Of a stretch of DNA of 64,000 nt, positions 18,253 to 27,934 are shown piece by piece. Every line of letters starts with the position of its first letter. Position 1 is the stretch's first letter. This stretch comes from UBA1672 sp964352665 (lineage in GTDB: Bacteria; Pseudomonadota; Alphaproteobacteria; Micavibrionales; Micavibrionaceae). A model generated the notes under the pieces. It saw only the letters and a program-made list of their open reading frames with translations. It was not told where the DNA came from and did no database searches. The stretch is taken from contig CAYGSJ010000002.1 of the NCBI GenBank assembly GCA_964352665.1, forward strand, positions 186,001 through 250,000. The letters run 5' to 3'. The translations under genes were made by a program, and so were the position numbers.

Positions 18253-18272
18253 GGCGCCTAAGGCGCCTTTTT
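18253..18272 (+). terminator. Rho-independent terminator after the hydrolase/small-protein pair
   Basis: GGCGCC-TAA-GGCGCC hairpin (18253-18267) followed by five T residues (18268-18272). It ends the plus-strand unit and overlaps the last codons region of the convergent ligA, whose stop codon is at 18272-18274. Confidence 0.9.
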
Positions 18273-20353
18273 CATGCTCGAATTAATTCAAGCCATTCTC
18301 GCTCGCTCAAAATTTTAACACCTAGCTCCTGGGCCTTTTTCAATTTTGAGCCCGCATCCTCTCCTGCAATCACATAATCGGTTTTGCTGGATACAGCTCC
18401 AGAAACCTTACACCCAAGGCTCTCCGCTTTTGCTTTTGCTTCTGCGCGTGTCATTTCTGTAAGGGTGCCAGTGAATACAACTGTTTTCCCGGCAACAGGA
18501 CTGTCAGAAGTATTAGGAAGTTCATACGGCTCAATATCCAACTGATTTTTTAGCGCATGAATGACAGTAAGATTGTGATCTTCTGCAAAAAATGCAATCA
18601 AATCATTCGCTGCTGCTGGCCCGATATCATCAATACCTATTAAATCAGCAAAAGATTCCGACTCACGGTCCTGCGCTTTGATCATTTGATCTTCAATATT
18701 TTCAAGAGTTCCGTACGTGCCCGCCAGACGTTTGGCGGTCGCCTCGCCGATTTGGCGGATTCCCAAGGCATAAATAAATCTATTTAGAGGAATGACACGT
18801 TTTGTATTGATGGACTGGAACAAATTCTTTTCTGAAAGATCACCCCATCCTTCACGCGCATGAATAGGAGTTAAGCTACCCCTGTTTCTTTCCTCTAAAG
18901 TAAATATATCGGCCGGATTTTGAATGAGTTCATCTTCCCAGAATGTCTGGATAATCTTATCCCCCAGACCTTCAATATCAAATGCAAGCCGTGATACAAA
19001 ATGCTTCAAGCGCTCTACGGCCTGCTTGGGACAGGTCATACCGCCCGCACACCGGCGCACTGCCTCGCCTTCCTCACGCACAGCATGGGCGCCGCATTCA
19101 GGGCATGTTACCAGCGGTTTAAATGCCTTCTCCTGCCCTGTACGCTTATCCTTTATGACCTCAACAACCTGAGGAATAACATCACCGGCACGCTGAATCA
19201 CAACATAGTCGCCAATTCTGATATCTTTACGCTCAATCTCATCTTCATTGTGCAAAGTTGCATTTGAGACGACGACCCCGCCAACAGTAATTGGCTCCAG
19301 CCTCGCTACAGGGGTCAATGCCCCTGTTCTGCCGACTTGAATATCAATCGCATGAATTTTTGTTATGGCACGTTCCGCTGGAAATTTATGTGCCGTTGCC
19401 CACCGCGGCGCACGGGAGACAAAACCCAGGCGCTCTTGCCAGTCAAGCCGGTTAATTTTATAGACAATCCCGTCAATCTCATAATCCAGATCAGGCCTTT
19501 CCTCCAGAACCTGTTCATAGTTACGCATTATTTCTTCCAATGTATTACATATTGCGTAAGACGTTTCGGGAATACCCCAGGCTTTAAGTTTTTGCCTTAC
19601 TTCCTCTTGCGTCTTGGCAAAAGGTTCCGACACCTCACCTAGTGCGTATCCAAAAAAACCAAGCTCCCTCATTGCCGTGATTTTGGAATCAAGCTGCCTT
19701 ACACTACCCGCAGCTGCATTTCTAGGATTTGAAAAGACAGGCTTGCCCTCTTCTTGCTGCTTTTTATTCAAAACATCAAAAGCAGCACGGCCCATATAAA
19801 TTTCGCCGCGCACCTCCAAAACATCTGGTGCTCCGTTCGATAGGGTTTGTGGTATGGATGAAATGGTTCTGATATTTTCTGTGATATCCTCTCCTTCCGC
19901 CCCGTCACCACGCGTAGCCGCCATCACCAGCTTTCCCTTTTCATAGCGCAAAGAGCACGACAGGCCATCAATTTTAGGCTCTGCAATCAGAGTAATTTCT
20001 TCGTCGTCTCCAAGCCCAAGAAAACGACAGGTCTTATCAAGAAAACCCTGAACATCTTCTTTGGAAAAAACATTTGAAAGAGACAACATGGGCACGGCAT
20101 GCATCACTTTTTTAAAGCCTTTTGAGGGGGCTACACCAACGGTCTGTGACGGGCTTTCAGCACTTATAAGTTCAGGATGATTTGTCTCGAGACGCTCAAG
20201 CTCCAAGCGAAGTGCATCATATTCAGCATCTGTTATTTCTGGATCGTCGTGTTGATAATAGGCATGATCCGCTCTACGAATCTGCTTTACTAATTTTGTA
20301 TGGCGCGCTTTTGCATCTTCCATATCCATATCAAAAAGACTATTCGTCATCAC
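18272..20353 (-). CDS. ligA: NAD+-dependent DNA ligase LigA
   Basis: 693-residue replicative and repair ligase that seals nicks using NAD+. Domain order is complete: Ia domain (YYQHDDPEITDAEYD), nucleotidyltransferase domain with the adenylated lysine in EPKIDG (Lys127), OB fold, zinc finger with Cys residues in CPECGAHAV and RRCAGGMTCPKQ, helix-hairpin-helix repeats and a C-terminal BRCT domain (about 615-693, GKTVVFTGTL). GTG 20353 and ATG 20350 are both possible starts. It lies 52 bases after bamD at the 3' end of the dcw cluster. Confidence 0.97.
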   Translation of the reverse strand: MMTNSLFDMDMEDAKARHTKLVKQIRRADHAYYQHDDPEITDAEYDALRLELERLETNHPELISAESPSQTVGVAPSKGFKKVMHAVPMLSLSNVFSKEDVQGFLDKTCRFLGLGDDEEITLIAEPKIDGLSCSLRYEKGKLVMAATRGDGAEGEDITENIRTISSIPQTLSNGAPDVLEVRGEIYMGRAAFDVLNKKQQEEGKPVFSNPRNAAAGSVRQLDSKITAMRELGFFGYALGEVSEPFAKTQEEVRQKLKAWGIPETSYAICNTLEEIMRNYEQVLEERPDLDYEIDGIVYKINRLDWQERLGFVSRAPRWATAHKFPAERAITKIHAIDIQVGRTGALTPVARLEPITVGGVVVSNATLHNEDEIERKDIRIGDYVVIQRAGDVIPQVVEVIKDKRTGQEKAFKPLVTCPECGAHAVREEGEAVRRCAGGMTCPKQAVERLKHFVSRLAFDIEGLGDKIIQTFWEDELIQNPADIFTLEERNRGSLTPIHAREGWGDLSEKNLFQSINTKRVIPLNRFIYALGIRQIGEATAKRLAGTYGTLENIEDQMIKAQDRESESFADLIGIDDIGPAAANDLIAFFAEDHNLTVIHALKNQLDIEPYELPNTSDSPVAGKTVVFTGTLTEMTRAEAKAKAESLGCKVSGAVSSKTDYVIAGEDAGSKLKKAQELGVKILSEREWLELIRA

Positions 20354-20405
20354 AGAACCTTAAGAAACTTTTTTGTAACTTTTTCATTCCTATAAATCAG
20401 GAAAA

Positions 20406-21227
20406 TCAATCCGGCTTTAATAAGGATTCTAAAGTTTTTTCAATAAACCCGCGATCATCTATAATGTCTTGGCGTTGTTGATCGTCCAGAAGCGCATATG
20501 TCCTTTGATACCATTTACTGCCGGGATAGTTATGCCCAAGAACAGCCGCAACATGGAGGGCTTCTTTGCGAAGGCCTAAGGTCATATAAGCCTCAACAAG
20601 ACGGTGCAGCGCTTCGGCGACATGGCTTGTGGTTTGAAAATTGACGACGACGGAACGAAAACGGTTAATTGCGGCATTTATATGCCCCTTTTTCAAATAA
20701 TACCGCCCTACATCCATCTCTTTCCCTGCCAAATGGTCGTAGGTCAAGTCACGCTTAAGTGTCGCATCGCGAGCATACTGACTGTTGGGAAAACGATTAA
20801 TCAGTGTATTGAGGGACTTAACAGCTTGTACTGTCATGTCCTGATCACGGCCAACATCAGAGATTTGCTCATAAAAACACAGCGCCTTAAGATAATAAGC
20901 ATAATCAATATCGTCAGCCCCAGGATGAAGTTGTATATAGCGCTCCAGTGCAAATATGGCATCGTCATAACGCTGATCAAGATACGATGAATAGGCACCC
21001 ATTAATTGCGCTCTTCTGGACCACTGTGAATATGGGTGCTGTCTCTCGACTTCCTCGAAATATTTGGTTGCCTCTACATAATTTCCTGCATCCATTGCCG
21101 TGGATGCTTTTTCATATAAAGTTTCTACCGTTGCAGCCTCAACCGGCGCTTCGGTCTTGTTATTACTGGAACATGCTGTGGCGGCACATATAACAAGCAC
21201 AAATAGTACAGTTCTTAACAAACGCAT
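20406..21227 (-). CDS. bamD: Outer membrane assembly lipoprotein BamD
   Basis: 273-residue lipoprotein of the BAM complex that inserts beta-barrel proteins into the outer membrane. Its signal peptide ends in a lipobox (AATAC, lipidated Cys19), followed by five TPR-like repeats (for example YVEATKYFEEVERQHPYSQW). Length is typical of alphaproteobacterial BamD/ComL. It lies between lpxC and ligA. The recN gene that often occupies the bamD-ligA interval in related genomes is absent. Confidence 0.94.
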   Translation of the reverse strand: MRLLRTVLFVLVICAATACSSNNKTEAPVEAATVETLYEKASTAMDAGNYVEATKYFEEVERQHPYSQWSRRAQLMGAYSSYLDQRYDDAIFALERYIQLHPGADDIDYAYYLKALCFYEQISDVGRDQDMTVQAVKSLNTLINRFPNSQYARDATLKRDLTYDHLAGKEMDVGRYYLKKGHINAAINRFRSVVVNFQTTSHVAEALHRLVEAYMTLGLRKEALHVAAVLGHNYPGSKWYQRTYALLDDQQRQDIIDDRGFIEKTLESLLKPD

Positions 21228-21335
21228 ATATCATTGCTCCGATTCTATAAAATGATCAAAGTCAAAATAGACCGAATAGCAGACGAATAAAAGGGGCTTC
21301 GGAAATTAAAAGCAATCTATCAGAAAGAAGATGTT

Positions 21336-22259
21336 TCAAGCATACGCCAGAACAGAATCTACTTGCTCTTGCTGTTGTGGCAAATCAAAGGATGTTAATT
21401 CAACATATTCCCAGTTTTCGTCACTGGAAAACAGCTCATGAAGAATAGCATTGTTGATTGCATGGCCGGCCTTAACACCATCATAGATACCAAGTATTTG
21501 AGCACCAGCCAGATAAAGATCACCAATAGCATCCAGAAGTTTATGGCGAATAAACTCGTTAGCATAACGAAGCCCACCCGGATTCATAATACCATCCGTA
21601 TCAAGAATAATGGCATTATCAAGTGATCCTCCAAGGCCAAGCCCTTGTGAACGCAGCCATTCTGCCTCGTGGAAGAAACCAAAAGTACGTGCCTGCGCAA
21701 TGTCATGCTTGAAATTACCGTTAACCAGCTGTGTCTCGAAACGCTGATAGCCTATATCACTGTGCTCGAACTCAATCTCGCCAACAAAAGTAGAAGATTC
21801 ATCCGGCTTTAGCGTAACTCTTTTTCCATCTTGTTCGACAGAAACCTCTCTTAGAACACGAATAGCTCTCTTGGAAACGTCCTGTCTTACAACACCGGCT
21901 TTTTCAATAGCCTCTACAAAAGGCATCGCACTACCGTCCATTGCAGGAACTTCCGGACCATCAATTTCTATGAGTAGATTATCAACACCACAGCCGCGCA
22001 GAGCAGACATCAAGTGCTCAATAGTCCCCACACTCGCCCCGTCAGTATTACCGATAACGGTGCATAATTGCGTATCTACAACCATATCCCATCGTGCGGG
22101 AATGATATTGTTGCCAGATGACAAATCCGTGCGCACAAATACGATACCATGATCAGAAGGCGCAGGAAGCAAACGCATTGCAATCGGAACCCCCGAATGC
22201 AAGCCCACTCCGCTGATTGCGGCCGGAACCATTAGTGTCTGCTGTCTGTTTTTTGTCAT
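21336..22259 (-). CDS. lpxC: UDP-3-O-acyl-N-acetylglucosamine deacetylase LpxC
   Basis: 307-residue zinc deacetylase catalysing the committed step of lipid A synthesis. The first zinc His is in TIEHLMSAL (His82); the second zinc site is in IRHKLLDAIGDLYLAG with His and Asp ligands. Substrate-tunnel and oxyanion features such as FARTFGF-like QARTFGF are present. Length matches the family (about 300). It is downstream of ftsZ but separated from it by a strong terminator, so it probably has its own promoter in the roughly 115-base gap. Confidence 0.97.
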   Translation of the reverse strand: MTKNRQQTLMVPAAISGVGLHSGVPIAMRLLPAPSDHGIVFVRTDLSSGNNIIPARWDMVVDTQLCTVIGNTDGASVGTIEHLMSALRGCGVDNLLIEIDGPEVPAMDGSAMPFVEAIEKAGVVRQDVSKRAIRVLREVSVEQDGKRVTLKPDESSTFVGEIEFEHSDIGYQRFETQLVNGNFKHDIAQARTFGFFHEAEWLRSQGLGLGGSLDNAIILDTDGIMNPGGLRYANEFIRHKLLDAIGDLYLAGAQILGIYDGVKAGHAINNAILHELFSSDENWEYVELTSFDLPQQQEQVDSVLAYA

Positions 22260-22374
22260 CTTATTGTCTTATATATCTTTTTCGGGCTTAAAATCCTGAT
22301 CTTCACGGTAGAAGGTACAGAAAAAGCTGCTTTTCATCAAATAACGCTTTGTTGCGATTTGTTACAATAGAAGT

Positions 22375-22407
22375 AAAAAAAAGGGCTCCGAATAGATCAG
22401 AGCCCTT
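22375..22407 (-). terminator. Rho-independent terminator after ftsZ
   Basis: Stem AAGGGCTC (22381-22388) with GAGCCCTT (22400-22407) and an 11-base loop. On the minus strand it is followed by an eight-T run (complement of 22375-22382). It starts about 22 bases after the ftsZ stop and would end the ftsQAZ transcript before lpxC. Confidence 0.88.
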
Positions 22408-22429
22408 TTCTGATTGAGGAGGAGAGCGC

Positions 22430-24226
22430 TCAATTCGCCTGGCGGCGTAAAAATGCAGGAATATCAAGCTCATCATCAAGTTTAACAGCAGATTTACCAG
22501 AAGGCGCACTGATATTAAGACTTCCTTGTGACGGGGAGGTTAAAGGACCTCCAGATTGTGAACTTGTATTCGTTGTAGGGGAAGACTCCTGAATATCTGA
22601 ATCTTCTCTAAAACTATCGATATGTTGTTGGACTGAGCCAGTAATGCGCTCAAACAAAGAGGGAGAACGTTGCTGATGATCACCAGCAAGCGAGGTAGTC
22701 AACTTGGGTGGATTTAAATTTAATCCAATCGGCGAAGAAGACCTTGTTGCAGGTTTAGCTTCTATATGTGCCCCATGAAAACTGGAAATATGAGATCCAA
22801 TACCATTTTCCGGTATATTCACATCCGGCTCCATGGGTCTGGGCGGTATAAATGAAGAATTATGCATTGTACCTCTTGGCGGACTTGCTTCATTGTAAGA
22901 TCCACCCTGCGAAAACTCGGCTTGCTCGAACATATCAATGGATGTGCCGTCTATCTCTTCAGGACCACTATCTTGTGGACCCGAGGATACCTGCTCTGCC
23001 CCTTGCTGAGACAAGAAAACATCTTGTGATGCTTGCTGAGAAGAAGAGATCGGTGTTGGCGCTGTTAGACCTTTGATCGCATCCCGACCAGAAACAGCAC
23101 GCGAAGAACGATCCTGAGCTGTCGCCAATACAGATGCTCTAGCTGCATTATTTGAAGTTGTATTATTTGAAGCTGCATTCGGGACAGAACGCTCCAATAA
23201 AGGAGAAGGCTTCTGAGAACCGGAAGAATTACCATCAAAGAACTTTCCTTTTGCCTCTTCACCAGCGATACCCGTCGCCACAATCGACACACGCATAAAG
23301 CCATCCATAGAATCATCAAAAGTGGCTCCGAATATTATATTCGCGTCAGGATCAACTTCATCACGGATACGATTACAAGCCTCGTCAGCCTCAAACAATG
23401 TCATATCATAACCACCAGTCACATTGATTATGACACCATTTGCACCTTTCATTGAAACATCATCAAGAAGAGGATTATTAATAGCAGCCTCGGCAGCCTC
23501 TACAGCACGCTTCTCACCGGAAGCCTCACCTGTACCCATCATAGCCTTACCCATCTGAAGCATGGCTGTGCGTATATCTGCGAAATCCAGATTAACAAGA
23601 CCTGGCCTAACCATAAGGTCGGTAACGCCCCGCACCCCTGATTGAAGAACCGAATCTGCCATCTTGAATGCTTCGGCAAAAGTCGTCTTCTCATTTGCTA
23701 TACGGAATAAATTCTGATTAGGAATAACAATCAAAGTATCAACATATTGCTGCATTTCCTCAATGCCCTGCTCGGCTTGCTTCATACGGTGAACACCTTC
23801 AAAGTGAAAAGGCTTCGTCACAACACCAACCGTCAGTATTCCTTGTTGCCTACACGCTTTAGCGATAACAGGAGCAGCACCAGTTCCGGTTCCACCACCC
23901 ATACCACAAGTCACAAATGCCATATTCGCGCCGTCAAGATATCTAAGAACTTCTTCAAGACTTTCTTCTGCAGCAGCCTTTCCCACCTCGGGGTTTGAGC
24001 CTGCACCCAACCCTCCCGTGACATTAGAGCCAAGCTGCACCTTATGGTCGGCAAGAGATCCCTCAAGGGCTTGCGAGTCGGTATTACACACGAGAAACTC
24101 ACAACCATCAAGATTTGAAGCAATCATATTGTTAACCGCGTTACCACCAGCACCACCTATGCCTATGACCGCAATTTTTGGAGATAATTTTTGAATTTCT
24201 GTTGGTTGCATTTTTACATTTATCAT
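22430..24226 (-). CDS. ftsZ: Cell division GTPase FtsZ with long C-terminal linker
   Basis: 598-residue tubulin homologue that forms the Z ring. The GTPase core (about residues 15-325) has the signature GGGTGTG at 110-116 and the T7-loop region NLDFADIRT. Between about 330 and 583 lies a low-complexity linker rich in Ser, Gln, Pro and Asn. The conserved C-terminal peptide (DIPAFLRRQAN) ends the protein and binds FtsA and other partners. Linkers of this length occur in other Alphaproteobacteria. ATG 24226 is used; ATG 24211 is an alternative. A 271-base gap to ftsA suggests a private promoter. Confidence 0.98.
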   Translation of the reverse strand: MINVKMQPTEIQKLSPKIAVIGIGGAGGNAVNNMIASNLDGCEFLVCNTDSQALEGSLADHKVQLGSNVTGGLGAGSNPEVGKAAAEESLEEVLRYLDGANMAFVTCGMGGGTGTGAAPVIAKACRQQGILTVGVVTKPFHFEGVHRMKQAEQGIEEMQQYVDTLIVIPNQNLFRIANEKTTFAEAFKMADSVLQSGVRGVTDLMVRPGLVNLDFADIRTAMLQMGKAMMGTGEASGEKRAVEAAEAAINNPLLDDVSMKGANGVIINVTGGYDMTLFEADEACNRIRDEVDPDANIIFGATFDDSMDGFMRVSIVATGIAGEEAKGKFFDGNSSGSQKPSPLLERSVPNAASNNTTSNNAARASVLATAQDRSSRAVSGRDAIKGLTAPTPISSSQQASQDVFLSQQGAEQVSSGPQDSGPEEIDGTSIDMFEQAEFSQGGSYNEASPPRGTMHNSSFIPPRPMEPDVNIPENGIGSHISSFHGAHIEAKPATRSSSPIGLNLNPPKLTTSLAGDHQQRSPSLFERITGSVQQHIDSFREDSDIQESSPTTNTSSQSGGPLTSPSQGSLNISAPSGKSAVKLDDELDIPAFLRRQAN

Positions 24227-24497
24227 TTTGGAAGAACCCCTAAGAAGTAGTAGTTCGGTAGGACAAGTTGAAGCTTAAATCAGTTTTTTTTTTCTGAGAA
24301 GAGGGAAAAACCAAGCTATCCACCATTTTAAAACTTTCCCACTCCAAAAAATGATTTTTTAAGTTGAATCAAAACAACAAGTCAGACTCCTAAGTCACGA
24401 AAATGACTCACTTTTTCCCGAACAGGAAAACCAACCCCAAAGCCTTCGCAACACAAAGGAATAACTGGGAAAATTGATGTGGATAAGTAAAAAAGAA
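24227..24497. promoter_or_regulatory. ftsA-ftsZ intergenic region, probable ftsZ promoter
   Basis: 271 gene-free bases in an otherwise compact cluster. It contains an 11-T/A homopolymer near 24284-24294 and a short inverted repeat (AGTCA at 24393-24397 with TGACT, 6 bases later). On the minus strand these lie upstream of ftsZ. No confident -35/-10 pair was found, so the promoter assignment rests on the spacing and the isolation of ftsZ by a downstream terminator. Confidence 0.4.
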
Positions 24498-25772
24498 CTA
24501 CCAGTTTTCTCTCAACCAAATCTTGGCACGATCAACAAGAGACTCAGGCTGGACACGCGCCATGATTTCAGCAGGCATTTCTTCTGTATGGCCCGCTGCA
24601 TACGTTAATAGACCTGAAACCGTAGAAAATGCAGGGCCACTAACAGCGTCTGGAACACCGGTAAGCCTTATCGGCTTCCCTAGCCGGACTTGCTTGTCTA
24701 AAACATGTTCGGCCATATCCTTCAATCCATGTATTTGACTTGCCCCGCCGGTCAGAACAATACGGCGACCCACAACTCTATCCAGTCCGTTATCTACAAA
24801 TCTGGCACGCACCATTTCCAAAATTTCTTCTATGCGTGGCTGTATTATGCCTACCAGTAAAGATCTTGGAATATGGTTGGGCTTACCGCGCTCGTCTTCA
24901 CCAAGTCTGGGGACCTCGATCAGTTCACCTTCATCGGTTTGTGATGCAATGGCACTTCCATATAACACTTTAAGGCGCTCTGCATGCTCTAATGATGTTG
25001 TTAAACCCTTGGCAATATCACTTGTAATATTCTTTCCGCCTAAAGGAATCGAGTCGCAGTAAATCATATAACCACTGTGGAAGACTGCAAACGATGTAAT
25101 ACCCCCACCCATATCGACCACAGTACACCCAAGATCAATTTCGTCATCGACCAGAGAAGATAAACCTGCAGCATAGGCACTGACACAAAGCGCAGAAATA
25201 TCAAGATGGCTGCGCTCTATGCAACTGGAAACATTTCTCAATGCCACTGAGTCGCCTGTCACCAGATTAATATCTACTTGCATATTTTCGGCATACATTC
25301 CTCTAGGGTCTCTTATACCGTCCTGACCATCTACGCGAAAAAATGTAGGTATTGTGTGAACCAGCTCAAGATTTTGGTCACTTTCCCGCTCTTGGGCTTT
25401 GGCCAGAGCGCGCCTCACATCGTTATCCGTGATATCATGCCCCCCCAAATCAACGCTGACACTGTGACCAAATGAATTTGCGTGTGTTCCTGCAACATTC
25501 ACAACAATCTCTCTCAGCGGATATCCCTTCATAACATCCGCAGCCATATTCTCTGCCGCATGTACAGTTTGACGAATAACAGCCTCGGCCGCATCCATAT
25601 CTATGATTGTGCCGTTTTTTATACCTTGGGAAGGCCTGTGGCCCACACCAATAATTTCAAATGTTCCCTTATCATCTACAATTTTGCCAATAAAGCATGC
25701 TGTCTTACTGCTCCCTATATCAAGTGCAGCTAATAATGTGCCTTCTGGTCTTATTGTTTTTTTGTGATCCAT
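24498..25772 (-). CDS. ftsA: Cell division protein FtsA
   Basis: 424-residue actin-like ATPase that tethers FtsZ filaments to the membrane. The phosphate-1 motif is ALDIGSSKTACFIG near residue 16, phosphate-2 is VVDMGGGITSFAVF, and the adenosine motif is VLTGGASQIHG. The C-terminal amphipathic membrane-targeting helix is ESLVDRAKIWLRENW. Length is normal. It follows ftsQ by 9 bases and precedes ftsZ. Confidence 0.97.
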   Translation of the reverse strand: MDHKKTIRPEGTLLAALDIGSSKTACFIGKIVDDKGTFEIIGVGHRPSQGIKNGTIIDMDAAEAVIRQTVHAAENMAADVMKGYPLREIVVNVAGTHANSFGHSVSVDLGGHDITDNDVRRALAKAQERESDQNLELVHTIPTFFRVDGQDGIRDPRGMYAENMQVDINLVTGDSVALRNVSSCIERSHLDISALCVSAYAAGLSSLVDDEIDLGCTVVDMGGGITSFAVFHSGYMIYCDSIPLGGKNITSDIAKGLTTSLEHAERLKVLYGSAIASQTDEGELIEVPRLGEDERGKPNHIPRSLLVGIIQPRIEEILEMVRARFVDNGLDRVVGRRIVLTGGASQIHGLKDMAEHVLDKQVRLGKPIRLTGVPDAVSGPAFSTVSGLLTYAAGHTEEMPAEIMARVQPESLVDRAKIWLRENW

Positions 25773-25781
25773 TTTTTACTC

Positions 25782-26633
25782 TTACAGTGGGGTACCAATA
25801 TTTACAACGTCAGCCTTATAATCCTGAACTTTTCCAAGTTTTGTTCGGACAATGAGTCGGCCCTTATATCTAGCATCTATAACGGTAATCATATCTTTTG
25901 ATAGTATTTTATCCTGCTGCTGGCGAAGCATAACATGGCGCATAGCAAGACCCATATCATCCTCGGGTAATTTTATACGTTTCCCGTCTTTCAAATACAA
26001 ATTCCAACGACGTTTTTCCACCAACTCGGCATGGTCAAGAAGTGATAACAATTCCGGCTCTGCTTCCAATAGTGAAAAAAGATATTTTGACTCCCCCGGT
26101 GCCTCTTTGCCTTTGACCATGGGCAAATACGCAAAATCCTTCAGGCTTTTTTGTGTCAGAACAATGCCTTCGGAATCAATAAGTTGTAAAGCGTTATCGT
26201 TCTGCCATAACGCCATGGGCTGGCGCTCGTTCAACTTGATATAAACCGTATTTGGTAAGCGGCGCTCGACATGGGCAGACTTGATCCAGCTTATTTTTTC
26301 AATTTGCTTTTTGGCTTCTCTAGGATCCAAAAGAAAAATGGAATCGCCTTTTTGAACATTAACGAGTGCCAACAAAGCATCTTTATCGGAATAATGCCGG
26401 CCTTCGACCAGAATATTCTCTACCTTAAAACCAGCATCTACAGAGGCAGAAAGGAATTTATCCTGCACCCACAATACTGACATCTCATCCGTATCTGTCA
26501 AAAGAAACAGACCAAGACCCCACACAAGTACAAGTGCCAGCACAGAAAAAACAGCAAAGCGCCATCCAAAGATGCCAAAACGCAGCTTCTTGGCCTTCTT
26601 TTTTGCCTTTTTTTTCTTTTTATTGAAAAACAT
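25782..26633 (-). CDS. ftsQ: Cell division protein FtsQ
   Basis: 283-residue bitopic divisome scaffold. A very Lys-rich cytoplasmic N-terminus (residues 1-22), one transmembrane helix (about 27-47), a POTRA domain (about 75-145, FKVENILVEGRHYS then DSIFLLDPREAKKQIEKI) and the FtsQ beta domain (SAHVERRLPNTVYIKLNERQ region, split here) are visible. Length is normal. It lies between ddl (13 bases upstream) and ftsA (9 bases downstream), the canonical order. Confidence 0.94.
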   Translation of the reverse strand: MFFNKKKKKAKKKAKKLRFGIFGWRFAVFSVLALVLVWGLGLFLLTDTDEMSVLWVQDKFLSASVDAGFKVENILVEGRHYSDKDALLALVNVQKGDSIFLLDPREAKKQIEKISWIKSAHVERRLPNTVYIKLNERQPMALWQNDNALQLIDSEGIVLTQKSLKDFAYLPMVKGKEAPGESKYLFSLLEAEPELLSLLDHAELVEKRRWNLYLKDGKRIKLPEDDMGLAMRHVMLRQQQDKILSKDMITVIDARYKGRLIVRTKLGKVQDYKADVVNIGTPL

Positions 26634-26646
26634 AGTGAAACATTAC

Positions 26647-27894
26647 CTATTCACGTTTTAGTAATCTTGCACCTTCTGGGACAGGATCGTAGGGAAGAGC
26701 TTGTGAAGTATTTTCAGCGATCGCTTCTGCGATCATCGAAGTCAGTAAATCTGTAAAGAAAACGGGTTCATTTTTTGCTGCCTCCCATAGGAAATAGGCA
26801 AAAGATCCGGGACATGGATTCACTTCATTCATCCATATTTCTCCGGTTTTTAAGTTTCCTATGAAATCAATGCGCGGGGCGCCAACACCATCGATCGCTC
26901 TGAACATCTCATCCGCCCACAACCTGATATTTTTTTCCATCTCATCAGGCAGTTCGGGATTAATTGTACGCGTTAACGACAGCATGCCATCACTTACGGT
27001 CGCAAATGTTTTTGTACCGGAATTCTTACTGCCGGCTTTACCATCGCCCGACATATACTTTTCTTTAAAATCCAGAAGTTCTTCGGTGGTTTTAGGGCAC
27101 TCAATTGCAGAGGTCAAAACACGGCCGAACATTTTGGACACAGAAACATTATATTCCACGAGATTCTCTACAAATGGCTCTGCTATAGCCGTTGTATCAT
27201 ATTCGAAAATGGCGGGAAGAAGAGCCTTTGCTTCTTCAAGACTATTGGCCTTGGCAACACCGATAGAACTCCCAAGATGAGATGGCTTCAAAATACATGG
27301 AAAACCAAGGGGGCCCAAAATCTTTTCCAACTGCTTTTCAGGAATCAGATATCCCTCTTCAGGCCGTTTTAGGACAGCAAAAGGAAGGGCTGGAATACCT
27401 AAGGATTTCAACAAATATTTGGTCGTGATCTTATCCATCAACAACGCCGAAGCTTTTGTACGCATCCCGACATAAGGAACGTTTGCCAGTTCAAATAGCC
27501 CCTGAATACTGCCATCTTCGCCATACAAACCATGAAAAGCCGGTAAAGCCACATCAAAATGTATGTTATTTGCTTTACCAAAAAATGATTTTTTCTTGGA
27601 AATCAGCACACCGCCGCGTTTAGCAGCAACATCCAGAGTAACTTCTGTAACTTTTTTGAGATCCTGCTCATTCAGAAGATAGCTCTCGCGTTTTTTTAAT
27701 ATCTCACCTACATACCAGCTTCCTTCAGGCGAAATGTATACAGGAAACGCATCATACAGCGTATGATCAAGGGCTTGCAGCGCTTGCAGCCCTGTAATAA
27801 CACTAACATCGTGTTCAGGAGAGCGACCACCGAAAAAAACAGCAATCTTTTTCCTATTAATTATACCGTCAGTAGAAGTTTTGATTTGAGACAT
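26647..27894 (-). CDS. ddl: D-alanine--D-alanine ligase
   Basis: 415-residue ATP-grasp enzyme that makes the D-Ala-D-Ala dipeptide for peptidoglycan. Early motif FFGGRSPEHDVS, the HGLYGEDGS loop, and the C-terminal metal/ATP motif GEIWMNEVNPCPG are present. It is longer than E. coli DdlB (306), with an insertion around residues 310-345 (a SGDGKAGSKNSG segment). An upstream in-frame extension to 28029 exists, but ATG 27894 starts just before the conserved core and avoids overlap with the divergent hydrolase. Gene order ddl-ftsQ-ftsA is canonical. Because it is flanked by a MurF-like ligase, it may work closely with that enzyme (inference). Confidence 0.92.
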   Translation of the reverse strand: MSQIKTSTDGIINRKKIAVFFGGRSPEHDVSVITGLQALQALDHTLYDAFPVYISPEGSWYVGEILKKRESYLLNEQDLKKVTEVTLDVAAKRGGVLISKKKSFFGKANNIHFDVALPAFHGLYGEDGSIQGLFELANVPYVGMRTKASALLMDKITTKYLLKSLGIPALPFAVLKRPEEGYLIPEKQLEKILGPLGFPCILKPSHLGSSIGVAKANSLEEAKALLPAIFEYDTTAIAEPFVENLVEYNVSVSKMFGRVLTSAIECPKTTEELLDFKEKYMSGDGKAGSKNSGTKTFATVSDGMLSLTRTINPELPDEMEKNIRLWADEMFRAIDGVGAPRIDFIGNLKTGEIWMNEVNPCPGSFAYFLWEAAKNEPVFFTDLLTSMIAEAIAENTSQALPYDPVPEGARLLKRE

Positions 27895-27934
27895 ATGACA
27901 ATCGTCGTATAAAGAGATAATGATTAATCGATAA

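Noticed and set aside
26861..27280. 139-codon plus-strand frame across ddl
   Set aside because: Antisense to the conserved ATP-grasp region of ddl; no supporting start signal.
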